Origin: Aurantimonas manganoxydans SI85-9A1
Lineage (GTDB): Bacteria; Pseudomonadota; Alphaproteobacteria; Rhizobiales; Rhizobiaceae
NCBI RefSeq assembly: GCF_000153465.1
Contig: NZ_CH672387.1
Span: 709,180 to 773,179, forward strand
Direction of reading: 5' to 3'
DNA length: 64,000 bases
Shown here: one piece after another, positions 7,959 through 17,483 of the stretch
Layout of the letters: the number at the start of each line of letters is the position of its first letter
Position numbering within the stretch: position 1 is the stretch's first letter
Notes under the pieces: model-generated
Database searches by the model: none
Seen by the model: only the letters and a program-made list of their open reading frames with translations
What the model was told of the DNA's origin: nothing
Made by a program: the position numbers and the translations under genes

Positions 7959-10004
7959 CTAGCTGGCGCTGAAATGCGGTTCGGTGCGGTAGCGCTGGTC
8001 GTGCAGATTCGCCCGGGCGCGGAGATCGTGATGGGTCTTCTCCCAGCGGTGGGGATCGCGCGCGAGCTGGCACACTGCGCGCAGCGACGCGAGCGCGATC
8101 AGCAACCAGTAGAGATGAACGAGCGCGTAATATTTTGGCAGGGTGGCGCGTTCCTCCGGCCGCAGCGCCGGCAGTGACAGAGCGACGAAGGCGAAGAAGC
8201 CGCCGGTCGCGTTGAACAGGTCGAGCGCGAAGATCATGCCGGCAAGGCCGCCGGGCAGGCCGTGATTCAGCGCCGACACCAGCGTCGACAGCACCAGCAC
8301 GAGAAACACCGGCTGGATCAGCGCCGAGGCCAGCATGCCGACGAACAACATCTGGAACACCGCGAAGCTGATCGGACCGAGTTCACGCCACAGCCGGCGC
8401 GGCTGACGCATGTGGACCAGCCAGGTCTGCAGCCAGCCCTTCGTCCAGCGTGTGCGCTGGCGATACCAGACCGGCCAGCGTTCAGGCGCATCCTCCAGCG
8501 TCGGTCGTGTCAGCGTGCCGATCTTCCAGCCTTCGCGATACAGCCGCATACCGAGATCGGCATCCTCGGTGACATTGTGGGAATCCCAGGCGCCTACCGC
8601 CGTCAGGCAATGGCGGCGGAAATGGTTGGACGTGCCGCCCAGCGGCAACGGCAGGCGACGGCGCGCGAGCCAAGGCAGAAGCCGCCGGAACAGTGCCGCA
8701 TATTCCAGCGCGAAGAGGCCTGTAAGCCAGTTCTGGTCGCCATTGCGCACGACGAGCGGCGCCTGCAGGCAGGCAAGGTCACCGGGGCCGTTGCGGAAGC
8801 CGTGGAACGCCTCGCGCAACTGTCCGGGGTCCGGTTCGTCCTCGGCGTCATAGAGCGCGACGAACTCGCCGCGGCATAGCGGTAGGACGAAGTTCAGCGC
8901 CTTCGGCTTGGTGCGCGGCTCGCCGGGCGGCACGGCGACGATCTCGAACTGCGGCAGTCCGGCCGTCGCGCGGCGCGCCTCGCCGATCGTCGCCGGATCG
9001 TCGGCCTCACAGACCAGCTTGATCTCGATGCGGCTGGTCGGCCAGTCGAGACGCGACAAAGACGCGACGAGGCGCTCGATCACTCCCGTCTCCTGATACA
9101 GCGCGACGAGCACCGAATAGACGGGCAGGGGACCCGCCTCCACGTCTGCTCCCTGCTCGGGCTCGGGCTCTGGCGGAGCCGGCAACGCCGCGACGATGCG
9201 GATGGCGAGACAGGCGGCAAAGGCGATGCCGACCAGCGGATGCAGGACCGTGACCGTTGCGGACGGGGCCATGGCGAAGGCTGCGAGAATGGCGCAGGCG
9301 GCGAAGGCCAGCAACGCCGCCTGGCCGGCCTCGACGACGGTCCGGGCCGAGCGACGCGGCGCGCTTCGGGCAAGGCTCAGCGTGGCATCCTCGATGCGCC
9401 GCGCGGCGCTGCGGGACGCCAGGGCCGCGGCGATGTCGGCTTCGGTGGTCAGTCGGGCCTTGCGACGGATGTCCGGTTGCTGGGCGAGCAATGCGGCGAC
9501 CCGGTCGAGGTCTTCCAGTCGCGGCTGCAGGAACAGCTTGGTCTCCAGGTCCGTGCCGCAGGTCTTCAGGAGCCGTGGGGACGGGATGGGCTGGTGATCG
9601 GGAAGGCCGATAAGCCGTTCTTCCGCGGCGATGGTCTCGCATGGCAGATCCAGCGCTGCTGCCATGAGGCGTGCCAGCCGATCGGCGGTGACGTGCCGGC
9701 CGGCGATCAGTTCGGCCGCGAGGTCGGTCCGGTTGTCGGTTGCCGCGCGCCGGGCGTGTCCGAGGGCTTCCGCGGTCAGGCCCAGCCGGGCGATGACGCG
9801 GTCGGTGACGCCTCCGGTGAAACGGGGCCCACCCGGCGGTTGCGATGGAGCATCGTGCAGTTTCGGACGCGTGAAGCGGGCATTCTTGCGTATGGCCGGT
9901 TGCGGGCCATAAGGTCCCGCCGCATAAGCCGTTCGAGGATTGGTCTGATCGTCACGCACGCAAACGACCCGCTCCAGATGAAGTGTCGGGGCGCCGGCCG
10001 GCAC
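7959..10004 (-). CDS. membrane GT2 glycosyltransferase with GspE-N-like N-terminal domain
   Basis: 681 residues. Residues ~65-200 resemble the GspE/MshE N-terminal fold (TDLAAELIAGRHVTADRL... LDLP, then LFLQPRLEDLDRVAAL). Two membrane helices follow (~228-246 and 251-274). The GT2 catalytic domain (~293-525) has DAEDE at 386-390, TED at 479-481 and QRTRW at 516-520, the signature of processive synthases. Further membrane helices lie at ~545-575, 585-612 and 625-645. It should build an exported polysaccharide at the inner membrane from a nucleotide sugar. MshE-type domains can bind cyclic di-GMP, but the RLG-type motif is degenerate here. The frame opens with GTG at 10004 and the start is uncertain; the divergent binding-protein gene begins 45 bp away. 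Confidence 0.88.
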   Translation of the reverse strand: MPAGAPTLHLERVVCVRDDQTNPRTAYAAGPYGPQPAIRKNARFTRPKLHDAPSQPPGGPRFTGGVTDRVIARLGLTAEALGHARRAATDNRTDLAAELIAGRHVTADRLARLMAAALDLPCETIAAEERLIGLPDHQPIPSPRLLKTCGTDLETKLFLQPRLEDLDRVAALLAQQPDIRRKARLTTEADIAAALASRSAARRIEDATLSLARSAPRRSARTVVEAGQAALLAFAACAILAAFAMAPSATVTVLHPLVGIAFAACLAIRIVAALPAPPEPEPEQGADVEAGPLPVYSVLVALYQETGVIERLVASLSRLDWPTSRIEIKLVCEADDPATIGEARRATAGLPQFEIVAVPPGEPRTKPKALNFVLPLCRGEFVALYDAEDEPDPGQLREAFHGFRNGPGDLACLQAPLVVRNGDQNWLTGLFALEYAALFRRLLPWLARRRLPLPLGGTSNHFRRHCLTAVGAWDSHNVTEDADLGMRLYREGWKIGTLTRPTLEDAPERWPVWYRQRTRWTKGWLQTWLVHMRQPRRLWRELGPISFAVFQMLFVGMLASALIQPVFLVLVLSTLVSALNHGLPGGLAGMIFALDLFNATGGFFAFVALSLPALRPEERATLPKYYALVHLYWLLIALASLRAVCQLARDPHRWEKTHHDLRARANLHDQRYRTEPHFSAS

Positions 10005-10048
10005 CCAATTGCATCGTGTGCGAGAGATGACGCAAGGGAAAGAAATCT

Positions 10049-10921
10049 ATGCGGGTATGTTTCGCGTCAGGGTTGTTTCTGGTTGGAATACTCGTGTCCG
10101 CCGCTGGATTCCTCGGGGATGCGGTGACCGGTGCTGCAACCGTGAAGGCCCAGGTGGCGACGCCGAACTTCTTCGATCAGCGCCAGCGCATGACCAAGCC
10201 CGATCTCGGCGCGCGCACGCGCATCCGCTTCCTGACCACGACCAACTACCCGCCGTTCAACTTCCTCGACCGGCGTGGCCGGCTGGCCGGGTTCAATGTC
10301 GATCTCGTCCGGGCGATCTGCGAGGAGCTGGATATCCTGCCGCGCTGCCAGATCGAGGCCATGGCGTTTCGCGACCTGGTGCCGGCACTGCAGCGCGGCG
10401 ACGGGGAGGCGATCGTCGCCGGCCTCTCGATGACGCCCGACACCCGGCGCGACCTCGCCTTTACCGAACCCTATTTCCGGTATCCGGCACGCTTCGTGAC
10501 CACAAAGGAGGCGCCGGTGAAGGAGCCGGTCGCCGACACGCTGGCCGGCAAGCCGGTGGGCGTAGCCGAGGGCAGTGCCCATGCGGCCATGCTGCGCAGC
10601 TTCTTTCCGCAGATCGACCGGCGGCTGTATCCCAACCGCGACGACGGACTGGCTGCTTTGCGCAAGGGCGAGATCGCCGCTTACTTCGGCGACGGCGTCG
10701 GCCTGTCCTTCTGGCTGGAGAGCAATGCCGCCGAGGATTGCTGCGGGTTCTCCGGCGGGCCGTTCCTGTCGGACCGCTTCCTCGGCGAAGGACTCTCCAT
10801 CGCCGTGGCGCAGAAGGACGAGGAACTTGCCCGGGCCTTCGACTACGCGATCGGCCAGCTCGTCGAGAGCAAGCGGTTTTCCGAACTGCTACTGCGCTAC
10901 TTCCCGGTCAGCGCGTTCTGA
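10049..10921 (+). CDS. periplasmic amino-acid-type solute-binding protein (SBP family 3)
   Basis: 290 residues with an N-terminal signal peptide (hydrophobic residues ~5-30, cleavage near AQVAT). The mature part is a family 3 solute-binding protein: TTNYPPFNF, GFNVDLVRAICEEL, IVAGLSMTPDTRRDLAFTEPYF and GKPVGVAEGSAHAAML, all typical of polar amino-acid or opine receptors. AAGGGAAAG precedes ATG 10049. No ABC permease or ATPase gene is adjacent, so it is either an orphan receptor or serves a sensory role. Two adjacent cysteines (EDCCGF) near residue 230 are unusual. Ligand not predictable. Confidence 0.88.
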   Translation: MRVCFASGLFLVGILVSAAGFLGDAVTGAATVKAQVATPNFFDQRQRMTKPDLGARTRIRFLTTTNYPPFNFLDRRGRLAGFNVDLVRAICEELDILPRCQIEAMAFRDLVPALQRGDGEAIVAGLSMTPDTRRDLAFTEPYFRYPARFVTTKEAPVKEPVADTLAGKPVGVAEGSAHAAMLRSFFPQIDRRLYPNRDDGLAALRKGEIAAYFGDGVGLSFWLESNAAEDCCGFSGGPFLSDRFLGEGLSIAVAQKDEELARAFDYAIGQLVESKRFSELLLRYFPVSAF

Positions 10922-10931
10922 CGGCGCTGCG

Positions 10932-11342
10932 CTAGAGGCGCCGGTAGCGCACCCGGGCGGAATGCTCGATCGCGCCCGCGGTCAGCCGGTCGAGCTCGAA
11001 GGCGTCGCGCAGCATTTCCAGGAAGCGCAGTTCCGGCTGGCTGGCGTGGACGTCAGAGGCGGCAACTTCGATCGCCAGCGCATAGGCCGTTTCGTACAGC
11101 TTTTGCGGCAGCGCCGACATCAGGTTGTCGATAATCGTCTGCAGCCCGTCTTCTTGTTCGAGGATATGGCTGCAGCGCTCGGAAATGCCGTTCAGCCGGC
11201 CCCGATCGAAGCCTTCGAAGACCGGCAGCGTGTCGAGGATGGCCTGCAGTTCCCGCAACTCGTGGTCGCTGATCGCGCCATCGGCCGCTGCCATCGACAC
11301 CATGAGATGAACCAGGGCTTCGCGCGGTCCGAGATCCGACAT
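10932..11342 (-). CDS. TerB-family (tellurite-resistance-fold) protein
   Basis: 136 residues. All-helical TerB-like fold: an N-terminal LVHLMVSMAAADGAISDHELREL with the acidic residues that resemble an EF-hand-like metal site, and a C-terminal LRDAFELDRLTAGAIEH. Despite the family name, stand-alone TerB proteins are not proven tellurite resistance factors; their role is unclear. ATG 11342 is chosen over an upstream in-frame start because AAGGAAGG lies just before it. It runs convergent to the binding-protein gene with a 10-bp gap. Confidence 0.85.
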   Translation of the reverse strand: MSDLGPREALVHLMVSMAAADGAISDHELRELQAILDTLPVFEGFDRGRLNGISERCSHILEQEDGLQTIIDNLMSALPQKLYETAYALAIEVAASDVHASQPELRFLEMLRDAFELDRLTAGAIEHSARVRYRRL

Positions 11343-11551
11343 TGTCTGCCTTCCTTGCTTCAGGGCTACCCTCGGCAAGCTATGCACCCGGGGCGGCCGC
11401 AACAAGCCGTCATTCGGCGTGGGCGGCTTTTGTTGACGCGCCGCCGGCTTCTTTCTAGACCGGGCGGCACCTGACGGTCCCCCGCCAATCTGCGCGTCCG
11501 CTTCGCAGTGCGCGCGGACGCCCGGGACCCGGATTTTCGAGGAATGCCTTC

Positions 11552-13216
11552 ATGCCGAGCCCGCAGCCGGACACCGTCGACGTCGATCTCTTGCGGACCG
11601 AAGCCATGGCGTCGAATGCCTGGCCCTTCGAGGAAGCGCGCAAGCTCCTGAAGCGCTTCGAGAAGAGCGGCATGCCGGCGGAAGTCCTGTTCCAGACCGG
11701 CTACGGCCCATCCGGCCTGCCGCATATCGGCACCTTCGGCGAGGTCGCGCGGACCTCGATGGTCCGCCACGCCTTCACGGTCTTGACCGACGGCGCCGTG
11801 CCGACGCGGCTCCTGTGCTTCTCCGACGACATGGACGGCCTGCGCAAGGTGCCGGACAACGTGCCGAACCGTGAGATGCTGGCGACCCATATCGGCAAGC
11901 CGCTGTCGCGGGTGCCCGACCCGTTCTCCGACGATTATCCGAGCTTTGCCGCCCACAACAATGCGCGGCTGCGCGCCTTCCTCGACCGGTTCGGCTTCGA
12001 CTACGAATTCGCCTCGGCCACCGATTACTACGCCTCCGGCCGCTTCGACGCGACGCTCCTGAAGATGCTCGCCGTCTATGACGAGGTGCGGGCGATCATC
12101 CTGCCGACGCTTGGCGCCGAGCGGCAGGCGACCTATTCGCCCTTCCTGCCGATCCATCCGCGCACCGGCATGGTCCTGCAGGTGCCGACCGTCGAGCGCG
12201 ACGTCGAGCGGGGCATGATCGCCTATCTCGATCCGGAGACCGGCGAGCGGATCGAGACCACGGTGACCGGCGGCGCGGTGAAGTGCCAGTGGAAGGCCGA
12301 CTGGGCCATGCGCTGGGCCGCCCTCGGCGTCGATTACGAGATGGCCGGCAAGGACCTGATCGATTCCGTCACCTTGTCGTCGAAGATCTGCCGGGCGCTC
12401 GGCTCGGCGCCGCCGGAGGGGTTCAATTACGAACTCTTCCTCGACCAGAGCGGGCAGAAGATCTCCAAGTCGAAGGGCAACGGCCTGACCATCGACGAAT
12501 GGCTGTCCTATGCGTCGCCGCAGAGCCTGGCCTTCTACATGTTCGGCAAGCCGCGCGCCGCCAAGCGGCTGTTCTTCGATGTCATCCCGAAGGCGGTGGA
12601 CGACTACTACCAGTTCGTCTCCGCCTATCAGCGCCAGGAACTGCGCCAGCAGTTGCAGAACCCGGTCTGGCACATCCACAACGGCACGCCGCCGGCCAAG
12701 GGTGTGCCGGTACCGTTCGCCATGCTGATCAACCTCGTCTCGGCTTCCAACGCGTCGAATGCGTCGACCCTGTGGGGCTTCATCACCCGCTACGCACCGG
12801 GGGTGACCGCCGAGACCGATCCCGAGCTCGATCAACTCGTCGGCTATGCGCTGCGCTATTACGAGGATTTCGTCCGGCCGGCGAAGACGTTCCGGGCCCC
12901 GGACGCGGTCGAGCGCGAGGCGCTGGAATCGCTCGATGCCGCCTTTGCGTCGCTGCCGGCCGATGCCGATGGCGAGGCGATCCAGAACTCGCTTCTGGAT
13001 GTCGCCCGGCCGATCGAGCGGTATCAGGACCACAAGAAGTCGGGGCCGCAGGGCGGGCCGGGCGTCTCCGGCGAGTGGTTCCAAGCGCTCTACCAGATCC
13101 TGATCGGACAGGAAAAAGGTCCGCGTTTCGGCTCCTTCGCGGCACTTTACGGCCTAGCCGAAACCCGCGCCCTGATCCGCGACGCACTGGAAGGCCGGCT
13201 GGCTTCGGGCGCCTGA
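11552..13216 (+). CDS. lysS: lysyl-tRNA synthetase, class I
   Basis: 554 residues. Charges tRNA-Lys. This is the class I (Rossmann) enzyme, not the class II one common in other bacteria: HIGT at 58-61 and KISKSKGN near residue 303 are the HIGH and KMSKS signatures, with [15 protein letters not shown] at the start of the catalytic domain. The C-terminal third is the helical anticodon-binding region. Class I LysRS is characteristic of archaea and of many alphaproteobacteria. CGAGGAA precedes ATG 11552. Length is normal. It is sometimes labelled lysK. Confidence 0.96.
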   Translation: MPSPQPDTVDVDLLRTEAMASNAWPFEEARKLLKRFEKSGMPAEVLFQTGYGPSGLPHIGTFGEVARTSMVRHAFTVLTDGAVPTRLLCFSDDMDGLRKVPDNVPNREMLATHIGKPLSRVPDPFSDDYPSFAAHNNARLRAFLDRFGFDYEFASATDYYASGRFDATLLKMLAVYDEVRAIILPTLGAERQATYSPFLPIHPRTGMVLQVPTVERDVERGMIAYLDPETGERIETTVTGGAVKCQWKADWAMRWAALGVDYEMAGKDLIDSVTLSSKICRALGSAPPEGFNYELFLDQSGQKISKSKGNGLTIDEWLSYASPQSLAFYMFGKPRAAKRLFFDVIPKAVDDYYQFVSAYQRQELRQQLQNPVWHIHNGTPPAKGVPVPFAMLINLVSASNASNASTLWGFITRYAPGVTAETDPELDQLVGYALRYYEDFVRPAKTFRAPDAVEREALESLDAAFASLPADADGEAIQNSLLDVARPIERYQDHKKSGPQGGPGVSGEWFQALYQILIGQEKGPRFGSFAALYGLAETRALIRDALEGRLASGA

Positions 13217-13268
13217 CGCGCGGGGCTGTCTCCGCTCGAACTGAACTGCGGCGGGCATTCGCCGCCGT

Positions 13269-13967
13269 CTATCGCCAGATGCCGCGCTTCTCGCGCCGGG
13301 CTTCGGCCTCGGCGTCCTGATAGGGACCGCCGGGCGCCGCCTCGGCCCAGCCATTGCGCACGATCCATGCCCCGACATCGTCGCCGCGCAGTGTGCAGGC
13401 GCTGGTGACCGTCTCGTCACGGTCGCCGAAATCCTCCGGGACCTCGCAGCGGATCGAGCGCGAGCGCAGATAATTGCGCAACTCGGTGCGCGCCCGCATG
13501 CCGCAGGGCCAGGCGCTCGCGCCCTCGCCGCAGCTGCGCTCCAACGGGAGCGACGCGATGCCGGGCAGGGCGATCGTGCCACGGCCGATCGTCAGATGCG
13601 CGGTGTCCCGGGCGATCGGGCGGAGCAACAGGATCTGCCGGGTTTCGATGTTTTCAGGCTCGGCGGCCTGCTGCGGCGACGGGTCGGGCTCGCGCGGTGG
13701 CAAGCGGCGCAGCGGGCCGTCCGTCGCGGGGCCGCTGGTGATGCCATCGGGCGTGACGTTCCGACCGAGGCGGGGCGCGAGGCCGTCGCCGGCAGGGGCG
13801 AGCGCCGGCTGGGGCGCCTCGGGTGCCGCGGCCGGCTCGGCCGACCGCTCCGCCGTGGACGGGACAATGCGGGCCGGCTCCTCCGGTTCGCGGGGCGAAG
13901 GCAGCATCCAGAGCAGGAGAGCGGCCAGTGCCGCAAGGCCGAGGGCGACGAGCAGCGTGCGGATCAC
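13269..13967 (-). CDS. membrane-anchored SNase-like (thermonuclease-fold) protein, active site degraded
   Basis: 232 residues, opening with GTG. An N-terminal hydrophobic helix (~3-21) is followed by a Pro/Ala-rich linker to ~120, then an SNase-like domain: AWPCGMRARTELRNYL, CTLRGDDVGAWIVRNGWAEA and an ending AEARREKRGIW shared with rhizobial thermonuclease-family proteins. The catalytic strand usually reads like IRLxGIDAPE; here it is IALPGIASLPLE, so the Arg and Asp positions are Ala and Ser. Nuclease activity is therefore doubtful. Four cysteines could form disulfides in the periplasm. It lies 64 bp downstream of the S24 regulator and may be co-transcribed. Confidence 0.72.
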   Translation of the reverse strand: MIRTLLVALGLAALAALLLWMLPSPREPEEPARIVPSTAERSAEPAAAPEAPQPALAPAGDGLAPRLGRNVTPDGITSGPATDGPLRRLPPREPDPSPQQAAEPENIETRQILLLRPIARDTAHLTIGRGTIALPGIASLPLERSCGEGASAWPCGMRARTELRNYLRSRSIRCEVPEDFGDRDETVTSACTLRGDDVGAWIVRNGWAEAAPGGPYQDAEAEARREKRGIWR

Positions 13968-14031
13968 GCGCCGACGGCCGCCGATCCCGCGCAGGGCCCG
14001 CTCGTCCCGCCGCCGGGACGCGGCTGCAGGA

Positions 14032-14679
14032 TCACTGGCTGGCCCACAGGATGCGCGCCATCCATTCCACCTCGTCCATCTGGAACTGGCGGTCGGGGAA
14101 ATCCGGATTGGTGGAGGCCAGCTCGATGGTACGGCTGGTCTGGCGCTGCAGGATCTTGGCCATCACCTCGCCCTCGCGGGTGCGCACCACGACCCGGTCG
14201 CCGCGCCGGACGGCGGCGGCCGGCGAGACGATGAGAATGTCGCCGTCGCGGTAGAGCGGCATCATGGACTGGCCCGACACCTCGAGGGCGTAGACCGTTT
14301 CGTCGCCGGTCGAGGGCAGGGCGATCTCGTCCCAGCCCTGGCCGGCCGGAAAACCGGAATCGTCGAAGAAGCCGCCGCCGCCGGCCTCGGCAAAGCCGAG
14401 CAGCGGCACACTCATGGCGGGGCTGGGCGAGCGGGGAACGCCCGGCGTCTCGCCGCGCATCAGCGCCGCGAATTCCTCGATGCTGGTGCCGGTCGCGGCG
14501 ATGACCTTGGCGATGGATTCGGTCGAGGGCCAGCGCGGGCGCCCGTCGCTGGCATTGCGCTTGGACTTGTTGAAGGTCGTCGGATCGAGGCCAGCACGCC
14601 GGGCGAGGCCGGAGGGCGACATCCGGTGACGGGTCGCCAGGGCGTCGATCGCCAGCCATATCCGGTCATGGGAAAACAT
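14032..14679 (-). CDS. S24 peptidase-type transcriptional repressor (HTH + LexA-like protease domain)
   Basis: 215 residues. The N-terminal ~75 residues form an XRE-type helix-turn-helix (SPSGLARRAGLDPTTFNKSK). The C-terminal half is an S24/LexA-like peptidase: Ala99-Gly100 as candidate self-cleavage site, Ser138 in SGQSMMP and Lys175 as catalytic dyad. This is phage-cI-like architecture, but no prophage genes are near. It would dimerise, repress its targets, and may self-cleave when activated. A perfect inverted repeat lies 22 bp upstream of ATG 14679, fitting autoregulation. The in-frame extension further upstream is rejected because it would run through this operator. Confidence 0.9.
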   Translation of the reverse strand: MFSHDRIWLAIDALATRHRMSPSGLARRAGLDPTTFNKSKRNASDGRPRWPSTESIAKVIAATGTSIEEFAALMRGETPGVPRSPSPAMSVPLLGFAEAGGGGFFDDSGFPAGQGWDEIALPSTGDETVYALEVSGQSMMPLYRDGDILIVSPAAAVRRGDRVVVRTREGEVMAKILQRQTSRTIELASTNPDFPDRQFQMDEVEWMARILWASQ

Positions 14680-14700
14680 CGTGTGCGAAGCCCGGTCTGC

Positions 14701-14724
14701 GTCAGAGGAATAAATACCTCTGAC
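14701..14724. promoter_or_regulatory. operator GTCAGAGG-N8-CCTCTGAC before the S24 repressor gene
   Basis: Perfect 8-bp inverted repeat with an AT-only spacer (AATAAATA) that on the minus strand reads TATTTATT, resembling a -10 element. It sits in the 244-bp divergent gap between the repressor and the YihY-family gene. This is where an autoregulatory operator is expected. Confidence 0.65.
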
Positions 14725-14923
14725 CGGTCTTAAAGCGCCATGGTGCCGCTGTCCATATCGTAGCGTCAAATTCTTCGGAAGCGGTCCGGCCCTGCTGTTG
14801 CGCACCGGTGCGCCGCTGGGCAGAGGCATGGCTGGTGCCATATGCTCTTCCAGCCTTATGGACGGGGCTGCCGACGCGCGGCGTATCGGTGGCGGCATAA
14901 GATGGCAGGAACGGAATGACGGC

Positions 14924-15988
14924 ATGGATCTGAAGTTCGCGGCGCATACCAGCGAGGAAACCCGGCGCCGGGCCAGCGAGCCGGGACGCGGCCGCAGCGC
15001 CGGCGGACCGATGTCGATCCCCTGGAAGGGCTGGAAGGACATCTGCCTGCGCATCTACGCCTCGTTCTTCGACGATCGCGTCATGCTGATCGCCGCCGGC
15101 GCGACCTTCTACCTGCTGCTGGCGCTGTTTCCGGCCTTTGCCGTCTTCGTCTCGCTCTATGGCTTCGTCGCCGACCCGGTCTCGATCGGCGAGCATATCG
15201 CCTTCATCGGCCAGTTCCTGCCGACAGCCGGCACCGAGCTCCTGGAATCGCAGCTGGCGCGGCTGGTGAGCCAGGATTCCTCGTCGCTGTCGCTGGGCTT
15301 CGTCAGCGGCCTGCTGTTTGCGCTGTGGAGCGCCAACAACGGCATCAAGACCCTGTTCGAGGCGATGAACGTCGCCTATGGTGAGCGCGAGCAGCGCAGC
15401 TTCTTCAAGCTCAACCTCGTCGCCTTCTGCTTCACCCTCGGCGCCATCTTCATCGGCATCGTGCTGATCGTCACCGTCGGCGTCGTTCCGGTGGTCATGG
15501 CCGTCTTCGGCCTGCAGAGCTTTTCGGAGATCATGATCGCGGCGATGCGCTGGCCGGTGGTCTTCGGACTGATCGTCGTCGCCATCGCGATGATCTATCG
15601 GTATGGGCCGAGCCGCCGGCGGGCCCGCTGGAAATGGGTGGTCTCGGGCGCGCTCCTGGCGGCCGTGGTCTGGCTGCTCGCCTCGCTCGGCTTCTCCTGG
15701 TACCTGCAGAACTTCGCCAATTACAACGCCATGTACGGCTCGCTCGGCGCCGTCATCGGTTTCATGATGTGGGTGTGGATTTCCTCGCTGATCTTCATCA
15801 TCGGCGCCGAGATCAATGCCGAGATGGAGCACCAGACGGCGCACGACACGGTGAACGACCCGCCCAGGCCGATCGGCGAACGCGGTGCCCGGGTCGCCGA
15901 TACGCTGGGCAAGAGCTCGCGGCGCGACCCCGCCCCCACGGCGGAGAAGCGCGGCCTGTTCCGGCGCAAGCACAAGCATCCCGCCTGA
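14924..15988 (+). CDS. YihY/BrkB family inner membrane protein
   Basis: 354 residues. About six membrane segments (~43-65, 105-125, 156-182, 203-220, 236-256, 268-290) within a Virul_fac_BrkB domain: FYLLLALFPAFAVFVSLYGF and the closing GSLGAVIGFMMWVWISSLI motif, family hallmarks. The cytoplasmic C-tail is basic (ends RRKHKHPA). The old RNase BN label for this family is a misannotation; the function is unknown, with proposed envelope or transport roles. ATG 14924 is used because the protein then begins shortly before the first conserved segment; an AGGA lies 13 nt upstream. Divergent from the S24 repressor, so possibly one of its targets. Confidence 0.88.
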   Translation: MDLKFAAHTSEETRRRASEPGRGRSAGGPMSIPWKGWKDICLRIYASFFDDRVMLIAAGATFYLLLALFPAFAVFVSLYGFVADPVSIGEHIAFIGQFLPTAGTELLESQLARLVSQDSSSLSLGFVSGLLFALWSANNGIKTLFEAMNVAYGEREQRSFFKLNLVAFCFTLGAIFIGIVLIVTVGVVPVVMAVFGLQSFSEIMIAAMRWPVVFGLIVVAIAMIYRYGPSRRRARWKWVVSGALLAAVVWLLASLGFSWYLQNFANYNAMYGSLGAVIGFMMWVWISSLIFIIGAEINAEMEHQTAHDTVNDPPRPIGERGARVADTLGKSSRRDPAPTAEKRGLFRRKHKHPA

Positions 15989-16044
15989 CGGCTTGCATGG
16001 CCGGCCAAACCAGTCTCTTTTTGCGAGGTTGAGGGGGAGGCCGC

Positions 16045-17424
16045 ATGTCCATCAGCCTGTTCGAGCTGTTCAAGATCGGGATCGGGCCGTCGTCGTCCCA
16101 CACGGTGGGGCCGATGTGGGCGGCGCGCCGCTTTCTCGACCGGCTCGACGATCGCGGGTTGAAGGGCGAGACTGCCCGGGTCGTCGTGCATCTCTACGGT
16201 TCGCTGGCGCTCACCGGCACCGGCCACGGCACCGACAAGGCGGTGATGCTCGGACTGGCCGGCCTGCAGCCCGACACGCTCGACCCCGACGATGCCGAGG
16301 ACCTGTTCGCCTATATCCGCGACAAGGGCGAGCTGCAGCTCGACCGCGGCCAACGCGTGCCGTTTCGCGACGGCGAGGAACTGATCTTCCTGAAACGCGA
16401 ACGCCTGCCGCACCATTCCAACGGCATGCGCTTCACCGCCTTCGACGCGGCCGACCGGGAGATCGACAGGGCGGACTATTACTCCGTCGGCGGTGGCTTC
16501 GTGATGTCGGCGGAAGACGCTGCCGGAGCGGCGCCGGTGCTGACCAATGCCCGCGCGCCCTACGAATTCCGCTCCGGCGACGAGCTTCTGGCGCTGTGCG
16601 AGGCGCATGGCCTGTCGATCGGCGAGGCGGTGCTCGCCAACGAGGAAACCTGGCGCTCGCGGGCGGAGATCCGCGACGGTATTCTGGGCATTCGCGATGC
16701 GATGCTCGATTCCATCGAGCGCGGCTGCCGGATGGACGGCATCCTGCCGGGCGGCCTGAAGGTGCGGCGGCGGGCCAAGCAACTGCACGGCGAGCTCCTG
16801 CGAAAGCCGGAAAAGGCGCTGCGCGATCCGCTGACGACACTCGACTGGGTCAATCTCTATGCGCTGGCCGTGAACGAGGAGAACGCCGCCGGCGGCCGGG
16901 TCGTCACCGCGCCGACCAACGGGGCAGCCGGCGTCATCCCGGCGGTGCTGGCCTATTACGAGCGCTTCGTGCACGGCGCGACGGACGACGGCGTCGTCAC
17001 CTTCATGGCGACATCGGCGGCGATCGGCGCGCTCTACAAGCAGAACGCCTCGATCTCGGCGGCCGAGATGGGCTGCCAGGGCGAGGTGGGCGTTGCCTGC
17101 TCGATGGCGGCGGCCGGCCTCTGTGCCGTCCTCGGAGGGACGCCGCGACAGGTGGAAAACGCCGCCGAGATCGCCATGGAGCACAATCTCGGCCTGACCT
17201 GCGACCCGATCGGTGGGCTCGTGCAGATCCCCTGCATCGAGCGCAACACGATGGGGGCGGTGAAGGCGATCAACGCCGCGCGCCTGGCCCTGAAGGGCGA
17301 CGGCACGCATTTCGTCTCGCTGGACAATGTCATCGAGACGATGCGCCAGACCGGCAACGATATGAGCGAGAAATACAAGGAAACCGCAATGGGCGGGCTC
17401 GCCGTCAACGTCACCATCTGCTGA
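16045..17424 (+). CDS. sdaA: L-serine ammonia-lyase (serine deaminase), iron-sulfur type
   Basis: 459 residues. Converts L-serine to pyruvate and ammonia using a [4Fe-4S] cluster. Single-chain form: N-terminal ACT-like beta domain ([23 protein letters not shown]) and C-terminal catalytic alpha domain with [15 protein letters not shown], cluster cysteines in [13 protein letters not shown] and [16 protein letters not shown], and a last residue Cys459 like other SdaA proteins, whose C-terminal cysteine plugs the active site. A strong GGGGGAGG precedes ATG 16045. Length is normal for the single-chain enzyme. Confidence 0.95.
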   Translation: MSISLFELFKIGIGPSSSHTVGPMWAARRFLDRLDDRGLKGETARVVVHLYGSLALTGTGHGTDKAVMLGLAGLQPDTLDPDDAEDLFAYIRDKGELQLDRGQRVPFRDGEELIFLKRERLPHHSNGMRFTAFDAADREIDRADYYSVGGGFVMSAEDAAGAAPVLTNARAPYEFRSGDELLALCEAHGLSIGEAVLANEETWRSRAEIRDGILGIRDAMLDSIERGCRMDGILPGGLKVRRRAKQLHGELLRKPEKALRDPLTTLDWVNLYALAVNEENAAGGRVVTAPTNGAAGVIPAVLAYYERFVHGATDDGVVTFMATSAAIGALYKQNASISAAEMGCQGEVGVACSMAAAGLCAVLGGTPRQVENAAEIAMEHNLGLTCDPIGGLVQIPCIERNTMGAVKAINAARLALKGDGTHFVSLDNVIETMRQTGNDMSEKYKETAMGGLAVNVTIC

Positions 17425-17450
17425 GCGGCCGTGGCGGCATCACCGGCGGT

Positions 17451-17476
17451 CCCCATGCCCGTGACCGGGCATGGGG
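17451..17476. terminator. perfect stem-loop between convergent sdaA and the SH3-domain gene
   Basis: Eleven-bp stem CCCCATGCCCG/CGGGCATGGGG with loop TGAC in the 59-bp gap between two converging genes. It has no U-run on either strand, so it is a possible RNA 3'-end stabiliser or weak bidirectional terminator. Confidence 0.5.
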
Positions 17477-17483
17477 TGGCGTA

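Noticed and set aside
10932-11342. Tellurite resistance determinant
   Set aside because: A lone TerB-fold protein without terZACD-type neighbours is not evidence of tellurite resistance.
14032-14679. S24 repressor as prophage remnant
   Set aside because: No phage structural, replication or integrase genes in the surrounding 20 kb.
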